A stretch of DNA of 64,000 nucleotides, taken from Nocardia gamkensis NBRC 108242 (lineage in GTDB: Bacteria > Actinomycetota > Actinomycetes > Mycobacteriales > Mycobacteriaceae). Both the position numbers and the translations under genes were made by a program. This document shows positions 58,476 through 64,000 of this stretch, one piece after another (positions within the stretch are counted from its first letter, which is position 1; each line of letters opens with the position of its first letter). The notes under the pieces are model-generated. The model was not told the DNA's origin. It did not search any database and saw only the letters and a program-made list of their open reading frames with translations. The stretch spans positions 124,001-188,000 of the forward strand of contig NZ_BDBM01000002.1 of assembly GCF_001612985.1 (NCBI RefSeq), read 5' to 3'.

Positions 58476-59994
58476 GGCGGCCGCGGAGGGTGACGGATTC
58501 GCCGAGCTGCCACTGCGTGGTCTCGGCGTCGGCAGCAGCCGCGACGGTGGCACCGGAGGCGAGCAGCAGACCCTGCTGCTTGGCCAGCTCGCACAGGCGC
58601 GCGGCCTCGTTGACCGCGTCGCCGATGACGGTGAACTCATAGCGCTGATGAGCGCCGACATTGCCCGCCACCACCCGGCCCGCGGCCACGCCGATGGCCG
58701 CGACGAAATCGGTCGCGTCGGCGTCGAGCCGGGCCCGGATCGCGCGGGCGGTGGCCAGCGCCGCGCCCGCGGCATCGGACAGCGGCGCGGGCGTGCCGAA
58801 GACGGCGAGCGCGGCGTCTCCCTCGAACTTGTTGACCAGCCCGCCGTGCCGCTCCACCTCGTCCACCACGATGGCGAAGAACCGGTTGAGCAGGGCGACC
58901 ATCTCCGGCGCTGGGATGGTCGCTGCCATCGTCGTGGAGCCGACGATGTCGATGAACAGGGCCGCGGCGTCGGTCTCCACGCCACCGAGCGTCGGATCGC
59001 CCGCCAGCGCGGCCGCGGCGACCTCGCGCCCGACATGCCTGCCGAACAGGTCCCTGATCTGCTCGCGTTCCCGCAGCCCCTCCACCATGTGGTTGAAACC
59101 GCTCTGCAGCTCGCCGAGTTCGGTGCCGTCGTAGACCGCCAGCGCGACAGCGAGATCGCCGTCCTCCACCTGGCGCATCGCGCGGCGCACCCCGAGGATC
59201 GGGGCGACGGTCGCGGCCAGTGTCTGCGTCATCAGCAGCAGGCCGAAGATCAAGGTCGCTCCGCCGAGGGACAGCACGCAGACCGCCAGCCGAGCCTTGG
59301 ACACGTCGTCCATCACGAGCGCCGACACCGCGAGCACCATCATCCCGGCCACCGGAACGCCCGATCCGACCACCCACACCACCAGTGAGCGTCCGAAGAC
59401 GCCGATGCCGCGGCGTCGACCGGAAGGCGCGGCCTCCAGCACCCGCGCGGTGACGGGTCGCAGCGCGAACTCGATGATCAGATAGCTGTTCGCGCACACC
59501 ACGATGGCGCTGAGCGCGATGCCGAAGGCCACCTTCGGAATCAGCCGCGGTTCGGCCAGGCCGTACAGGGTGGTCAGCAGGACGAGGCCGCCGAACCACA
59601 GCAGCGCTTGGTTACGCACCAGCCTGCGCGGTACCACCGTGGCCGCGGCCTGCTCCTCCTCGGTGGGCACGTGCAGCGGGTCGGTGGCCCACCGCAGCGC
59701 GCGCAGCCCGCGTGTCGTGCCCCACCACAGCCCGAGCAGCAGCGCGCAGCTCGCGTACAGCGGTGCGGCGAGCACGTCTAGCAGCAGGAGATCCCGGGTG
59801 AACACCGACGGCCCCGGCAGCACGAAGCCCACCAGCACGATCGACACCACCATGCCCGTCAGGTTTCCCAACAGGGTGGGCACGGTGAGCAACAACTGAA
59901 TGCGAAGGCGCCGCAGCCCCGACGACTCGTCGGCGGACCCGAGCAATGGCGAGCCCCACGGCGCCGCGGCGAGCGTCACCTCCCTGTGTTGCAT
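58444..59994 (-). CDS. Membrane class III adenylate/guanylate cyclase with HAMP domain
   Basis: The 516-residue protein has six membrane segments (residues ~30-290), a HAMP linker (residues ~295-345) and a C-terminal class III cyclase domain. FIDIVGSTT and NKFEGDAALAVFG carry the two metal-binding Asp residues. The layout equals the Rv1318c-type cyclases of mycobacteria. It makes cAMP (or cGMP) at the membrane. ATG 59994 is chosen over upstream in-frame codons, which add an Arg/Pro-rich tail without family support. The 275-bp gap upstream holds no gene. Confidence 0.92.
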   Translation of the reverse strand: MQHREVTLAAAPWGSPLLGSADESSGLRRLRIQLLLTVPTLLGNLTGMVVSIVLVGFVLPGPSVFTRDLLLLDVLAAPLYASCALLLGLWWGTTRGLRALRWATDPLHVPTEEEQAAATVVPRRLVRNQALLWFGGLVLLTTLYGLAEPRLIPKVAFGIALSAIVVCANSYLIIEFALRPVTARVLEAAPSGRRRGIGVFGRSLVVWVVGSGVPVAGMMVLAVSALVMDDVSKARLAVCVLSLGGATLIFGLLLMTQTLAATVAPILGVRRAMRQVEDGDLAVALAVYDGTELGELQSGFNHMVEGLREREQIRDLFGRHVGREVAAAALAGDPTLGGVETDAAALFIDIVGSTTMAATIPAPEMVALLNRFFAIVVDEVERHGGLVNKFEGDAALAVFGTPAPLSDAAGAALATARAIRARLDADATDFVAAIGVAAGRVVAGNVGAHQRYEFTVIGDAVNEAARLCELAKQQGLLLASGATVAAAADAETTQWQLGESVTLRGRLTPTRLARPA

Positions 59995-60269
59995 GGGTGC
60001 AGCGTAGGCCGAGGCGCTGCCCCGTGCCGCAGGGCCGACCCGCCATCCGGGCACACGCGCGTCCGGCCGACTCGTACCGCACGGCCATGGCCGGCGCGGC
60101 AACGATCACCGAGGTACCCGCGCTGAATCGGCGCCCGCGCAGAAGGCGGGCGGGTTCGCGAGGGCGACGGCTGCTCCCCGGGCGGCAAGGGGCGAGTGCG
60201 TCACGGCGGTACGAGCGCGTGGCCGCACCTACGGCCGCTGCTTCGACGTGACGCCGCGGTGGTGAATCG

Positions 60270-61946
60270 TCAGCGCCCGGGCGGCAGTTCGCGCCGGTCG
60301 GATTCAGGCAATTCGGGGTACTGGCGACCGGGCAGTTCGTCTCGCCGGGCGCCGGTGGGCAGGCCGTAGCCCGCGGCGCCGGTCGGCGGGAGCGAGGAGT
60401 AGCGGGGCACCGCGTCGACGACGGTGGAGGCGACGTGCTGGGCGTGCGCGATCTCGGGGGAGCCGGGCTGCGGCTGGTAGCCGACGGCCTGCGGATGCGT
60501 GTCTTGGCCGTCGATGGTCACCTTGCGGGTGCGCCGCAGCGTGAACGTGATCTCCTCGACCTCCTCGAACGCCTGCCGAGCGGTGCGCAGCGGATGCGTC
60601 GCCGTGTCGATCGCGTTGGCGACGAACGACGGGACCAGCGGACGGATGAGACGCGCCGCGGTGTCGGTGAACGGCACCGTGCCGATCAGGGGCAGTTCGA
60701 GTCCGCCGCTCTGCGGCGCCGCCTGTGGGGCAGCGACGGCGGGCGAATGCACGGTCACCGGCGCGGGTAGGTTCGGCGTCACCTCGTCGGGCATGGCGCT
60801 TTCCTTTCGGTCTTCCGCCGCGGCGGGAAGTTCGGGGCGGCGCGGCGGCTCCGTGATGCCGATCTCGATGCCGCCGATGGCCGCGATGATGCGGGTGCGC
60901 TGCCGCTCCCGGTCGATGGCCGTGTCCGCCTCGACGGCGAGACGGGTGGCGGTGAGCTGCTGCTCGGCACGCAGGATCTCCGCTTCGGTGCGCACTTCGG
61001 CCTGCTTGACCGCGATCGCCGCGTCGGCGTCGCGCTCGGCGCGATCGTGCACCGTGCGGGCGGCGTTGTGCCGGTCGAACGAAGTCTCGCCACGCCACCA
61101 CCGCAGCACAAGTGGCAGCAGGGCGAGTGCGACGAACGCCACGATGGTGAGAATGCGCAGCGGCAGCGCGTTGTGCACGGTGTAGTCGTTCATCGCCTGC
61201 CAGCGCGCGCCGAGTCCGCGATCGGTGTCGTCGAAGGCGGCGGTCCGCGCGGCCGCCAAGGCGTCCCGGTCGGCGTCGATCCGGCGGTCCGCGGCATCCA
61301 CCCGCGCCTGCGCGGTGGCGAGTTGCTTGCGGGCGTCGTCGAGCATGGCGTCGGCCGTCCGCGCCTCCGGCCCGCGACCGGGCACGCCGGTGATCCTGGT
61401 GCGCGGGCACTCGGGGGCGGGGTTGAATTCGCAGCGGGCGATCACCAGGGCGTGATCGATATCGTTCTGGGCCATGCCGATCGCCTGTTCGAGCGCGGCC
61501 CGGTCGGCCTTCGCCCGGTCCAGTTCGGCCTGCGCCGCGACGACCCGAGGCGCCGAATCGAGCGAGCGCTGCGCCTTCTCATCCAGCACCCGGTCGACGG
61601 ATCCGCTGAACAGCACGATCGCGGCCAGTTCCGCGAGCAATCCACCGGCCAGCACGGCGACCGCGAAGCGCGCGAGCAACCCGAGCCGATCCGGTCCTCC
61701 GCTCGGCCGCGCCGTGGCCAGCGCACGCGCCGACGCGCCGGTCAGCGCGCCGACCACGATTCCCACCGCCGTCGCTGCCCACCAGGGCCAGGCGGACGCC
61801 GCGGCCAGGGCGGCGACCACACCGGAGATGCCGGCGAACAACAACACGACGGCACCGGTGACGGCGTATCCGGCACGCTCGTGACGATCGGTGATCGCGC
61901 TGGTCCGGCCCCCGCCGAGCCAGGTGAACAAGCCGGTGACGGTCAT
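60270..61946 (-). CDS. DUF4407 membrane protein
   Basis: The 558-residue protein has membrane helices near residues 27-75, 100-125 and 275-295. A long helical, coiled-coil-like domain lies between them (AQAELDRAKADRAALEQAIG to ~260) and another cytoplasmic coil follows the last helix (DRAERDADAAIAVKQAEVRTEAEIL). A Pro-rich tail ends it. This fits DUF4407. ATG 61946 is preferred over 61958. Function unknown. Confidence 0.85.
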   Translation of the reverse strand: MTVTGLFTWLGGGRTSAITDRHERAGYAVTGAVVLLFAGISGVVAALAAASAWPWWAATAVGIVVGALTGASARALATARPSGGPDRLGLLARFAVAVLAGGLLAELAAIVLFSGSVDRVLDEKAQRSLDSAPRVVAAQAELDRAKADRAALEQAIGMAQNDIDHALVIARCEFNPAPECPRTRITGVPGRGPEARTADAMLDDARKQLATAQARVDAADRRIDADRDALAAARTAAFDDTDRGLGARWQAMNDYTVHNALPLRILTIVAFVALALLPLVLRWWRGETSFDRHNAARTVHDRAERDADAAIAVKQAEVRTEAEILRAEQQLTATRLAVEADTAIDRERQRTRIIAAIGGIEIGITEPPRRPELPAAAEDRKESAMPDEVTPNLPAPVTVHSPAVAAPQAAPQSGGLELPLIGTVPFTDTAARLIRPLVPSFVANAIDTATHPLRTARQAFEEVEEITFTLRRTRKVTIDGQDTHPQAVGYQPQPGSPEIAHAQHVASTVVDAVPRYSSLPPTGAAGYGLPTGARRDELPGRQYPELPESDRRELPPGR

Positions 61947-62130
61947 CGGAAGGCACATCCTCTACGTCCCAGGCGCTTTCGCGGGCGCGACGAAACTGTC
62001 ACGGATTCGTTGTGACAGCGTGACAGGCCGCGCGGGTGCCCAGCGAGCAGGGGAGGCCGGATGTGGTCAGGCTCACAGCCCGGTCGGCGGCGCGCCGGGC
62101 GGGCCGGGTGACCTCGCCTACGCTGACGCG

Positions 62131-62745
62131 GTGATTCGTTTCCATGCGGGCGATCCCAGGAGGTCACGACGTGCGCGAGTCGGTTGGACGCTGCTGGCGG
62201 CGGTACTGCTGATGTGGCCGGCCGGCGCGGGCGCCGCTCCGGCCGACGGTTCCTTGGACCGGCTGGTCGCTCTGGTGGTCGAGCGCTTGAACACCGCCGA
62301 CGCGGTGGCCGCGGCGAAGTGGGTGGCCGCGGGCGAGCTCGGCATCGAGCCGACGATCGACGATCCGGCCAGGGAGGCGGAGGTCTACGACGCGATGGCC
62401 CGGTTGGGCGACGGTCGCGACCTGCCGGAGAACTGGGTGCGGCAGGTTTTCCTCGGGCAGATCGAGGCCAACAAGACGGTGCAGCGCGGGCTGATGCTGC
62501 GGTGGCGCTTCGACCCGGCCGCCGCGCCCATCGCGCCCGCGGGGCTCTCCTCGGTGCGCCCGGTCATCGACCGGGTGAATGTCGAGATCCTCGACCAGCT
62601 CGACATGCACCGTGCCGAGCTGACCGCGCCGGACTGCGCGGAACGGTTGGCGCGCAGCGTCTTCGGGGTGTTCACCTCGGGCAACGGGGACGCCCTGCAC
62701 CGCGCGGCGCTGGTGCGGGCCGCCGTCTCGCTCTGCCGGTCGTAG
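62131..62745 (+). CDS. Secreted chorismate mutase, AroQ gamma type
   Basis: The 204-residue protein has a signal peptide (residues ~13-32, ending GAGAAPAD). The mature domain resembles the secreted chorismate mutase Rv1885c: LVALVVERLNTADAVAAAKW with catalytic Arg, EAEVYDAMA, WVRQVFLGQIEANKTVQ. It converts chorismate to prephenate, outside the membrane. Two Cys near the C-terminus may pair. GTG 62131 is divergent from the DUF4407 gene. Confidence 0.9.
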   Translation: MIRFHAGDPRRSRRARVGWTLLAAVLLMWPAGAGAAPADGSLDRLVALVVERLNTADAVAAAKWVAAGELGIEPTIDDPAREAEVYDAMARLGDGRDLPENWVRQVFLGQIEANKTVQRGLMLRWRFDPAAAPIAPAGLSSVRPVIDRVNVEILDQLDMHRAELTAPDCAERLARSVFGVFTSGNGDALHRAALVRAAVSLCRS

Positions 62746-63122
62746 GCCGGGCCCCACGGGTTCTGGGGCGCGTCAGCGGAAAGATGTGTCCAACACCACT
62801 TCCCGAGATTTGCTGGTTATGTGCTGAATGACACAGCAGGCAAAAGAGGCCGGACGGTCGGATCACATTCATGGCTTGTCACGCCGGTGTCGGAAATATC
62901 TCAACAGGCCGATCGCCGAGTTAGCCGCTGCCGCTTGGTTTGCCGCGCCGTCCCGCGGGGAAATCCACTTCGACGCAGGTGAGGGCGGTTTCCGGGCTTT
63001 GTGAGGAAAGTCTCGGGTCGGTGTCGCGCGCCGGTTTCCCCAGCTGGCACCGGGTGCCATGGGGATCGATCGCACGGCACTCGCTGCTTTACACTGGACG
63101 ACGCGCACACGTGGAGGACCAA

Positions 63123-63140
63123 ATGCAGAAGCCCAGCTAA
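63123..63140 (+). CDS. Five-codon leader ORF upstream of gltB
   Basis: ATG CAG AAG CCC AGC TAA (MQKPS) is preceded by GTGGAGGACC, a strong ribosome site 5-6 nt away. No homolog is recognised. It may be a leader peptide that couples translation to the downstream hairpins, or chance. Confidence 0.35.
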   Translation: MQKPS

Positions 63141-63203
63141 ACATGGTTATTAGCACAACCTAAGTTGGTTGGGCCCTGGACCTGACTTATCGTTTGCTCT
63201 TAC

Positions 63204-63275
63204 GCCGAACACAGAACGTTCGGCTACCTCGCCCGCTCGGGCAGCCCTAGCCAGGTGCTCAGCGTAGCGGGCGAG
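63204..63275 (+). promoter_or_regulatory. Two consecutive hairpins in the gltB leader
   Basis: GCCGAAC/GTTCGGC (63204-63210 with 63218-63224) forms a 7-bp stem. CTCGCCCGCT/AGCGGGCGAG (63228-63237 with 63266-63275) forms a perfect 10-bp stem with a 28-nt loop. A riboswitch or attenuator is possible; no known class is recognised. Confidence 0.5.
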
Positions 63276-63376
63276 CACCCGCTCGGAGGTAAGGATCTTG
63301 TTAGGGATCCGTTACCGAAGGGCACCCACTACGTCACAGAAGCGGGTGGAGAGACAACTGCAGACCTGACTGCACG

Positions 63377-63405
63377 CCGAAGACCATCAGCGCGGCTGGC
63401 TTCGG
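63377..63405 (+). promoter_or_regulatory. Third leader hairpin
   Basis: CCGAAG (63377-63382) pairs with CTTCGG (63400-63405), and CCA/TGG and CAGC/GCTG extend the stem inward with single bulges. Confidence 0.45.
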
Positions 63406-63443
63406 AACGTACGGGCGCAGTCTTGTACGGAGGCGTTCGGCGA

Positions 63444-63483
63444 AAGGCCGTTTTCTTCGAAGGCCGACTTTCTTGAAGGCAGA
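63444..63483 (+). repeat. 16-bp direct repeat next to the gltB ribosome site
   Basis: AAGGCCG begins at 63444 and 63460, and AAGGCAGA at 63476, a strict 16-bp period. The intervening TTTTCTTC and CTTTCTTG are also alike. The last unit contains the ribosome-binding purines of gltB. Confidence 0.6.
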
Positions 63484-63486
63484 GGC

Positions 63487-64000
63487 ATGACGCAACTTCC
63501 TGGCCACAGGTCACCTGGACCCATCGGGCTCTACGACCCGGCGAACGAGCACGACGCCTGCGGCGTCGCATTCGTCGTCGACATGCACGGCCGCCGCAGC
63601 CGCGACATCGTCGACAAGGCTATTACGGCTCTGTTGAACCTGGAGCACCGTGGCGCCGCGGGCGCCGAGCCCAACAGCGGCGACGGCGCGGGCATCCTGA
63701 TCCAGGTCCCGGACCGGTTCTTCCGCGCCATCGTGGACTTCGAGTTGCCGCCGGAGGGCTCCTACGCCACCGGTATCGCCTTCCTGCCGCAGGCCCGCCG
63801 CGAAGCCGCGCGCGCCGCCTACGGCGTGGAGAAGATCGTCAAGGAAGAGGGCCTCGACGTCCTCGGCTGGCGCGAGGTGCCGATCGACGAGTCGTCGCTC
63901 GGCGCGCTGGCCCGCGACGCCATGCCGAGCTTCCGGCAGATCTTCATCGCCTCCCCGAAGAACGCTTCCGATCCGCTGTCGGAGATGGATCTGGAGCGTC
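63487..64000 (+). CDS. gltB: Glutamate synthase large subunit, N-terminal part
   Basis: The frame runs off the right edge; 171 residues are visible. [14 protein letters not shown] carries the nucleophile Cys25, exposed after removal of a 24-residue propeptide, and [22 protein letters not shown] is the class II glutaminase signature. With GltD it makes two glutamates from glutamine and 2-oxoglutarate, using NADPH. The full protein should be about 1500 residues. Confidence 0.96.
   Translation, partial: MTQLPGHRSPGPIGLYDPANEHDACGVAFVVDMHGRRSRDIVDKAITALLNLEHRGAAGAEPNSGDGAGILIQVPDRFFRAIVDFELPPEGSYATGIAFLPQARREAARAAYGVEKIVKEEGLDVLGWREVPIDESSLGALARDAMPSFRQIFIASPKNASDPLSEMDLER

Larger units (their letters stand above)
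62746..63486. other. Leader and promoter region of gltB
   Basis: The 741-bp gap has no large gene. Its first half (62746-63080) shows nothing specific. The second half holds a TACACT-type -10 near 63091, a five-codon ORF, three hairpins and a 16-bp repeat next to gltB. Together they suggest a regulated leader. Confidence 0.55.

Noticed and set aside
63255..63476. 73-residue frame in the gltB leader
   Set aside because: It runs through the hairpins and the 16-bp repeats, with no ribosome site at its start.

Overview
The window reads as a chromosomal segment of a mycolic-acid actinomycete, most likely Nocardia or a close relative. Support comes from the very high GC content, frequent GTG starts, ATGA/GTGA/TGATG overlaps between genes, and a conserved block that matches the origin-proximal Mycobacterium order ppiA - PH-domain gene - crgA - trpG - pknB - pknA - pbpA - rodA - pstP - fhaB - fhaA - tRNA-Leu. 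A near-consensus parS site (4678-4691) and a pair of DnaA-box-like sequences (5230-5250) fit a position near oriC.

Layout. 1-3 kb: the tail of a CDS, a double-hairpin terminator, and a DrrA/DrrB-type ABC exporter pair. 3-18 kb: cyclophilin, rhomboid protease, CrgA, glutamine amidotransferase, a RibD-like reductase, a CBS protein, then the minus-strand cell-wall and signalling operon (two Ser/Thr kinases, PBP, RodA, PP2C phosphatase, two FHA proteins), closed by tRNA-Leu(CAG). 18-41 kb: synteny breaks directly after the tRNA. A minus-strand accessory block follows, made of a 580-residue WXG100-like protein, a 6357-residue single-ORF mosaic protein (19 kb) and a 475-residue candidate immunity protein. 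41-50 kb: small stress-type proteins, an XRE-regulated operon (PLP enzyme, AlaDH/PNT-family dehydrogenase, SDR), a methyltransferase and a secreted beta-propeller-like protein. 50-58 kb: a SpoIIM / RDD / deaminase / DUF58 / MoxR / DUF4129 membrane cluster and a decayed tetR-MFS pair. 58-64 kb: a membrane adenylate cyclase, a DUF4407 protein, a secreted chorismate mutase, a structured leader and the start of gltB.

The standout is the giant gene. It starts with a CpnT-type WXG100-like region, so it looks like a type VII secretion substrate. It then strings together four LuxR-type HTH modules at a ~75-residue period, a duplicated helical domain, a PI3/4-kinase-like domain, a sigma-region-4-like segment, two GntR-type winged helices, a fifth LuxR HTH, an HExxH metallopeptidase-like domain, an intact amidase-signature domain, a second HExxH plus an anti-sigma-like zinc motif, part of a DUF1023 domain and a C-terminal APH-like kinase. 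I know of no described system with this composition. Domain calls are by eye from motifs; no database search was run.
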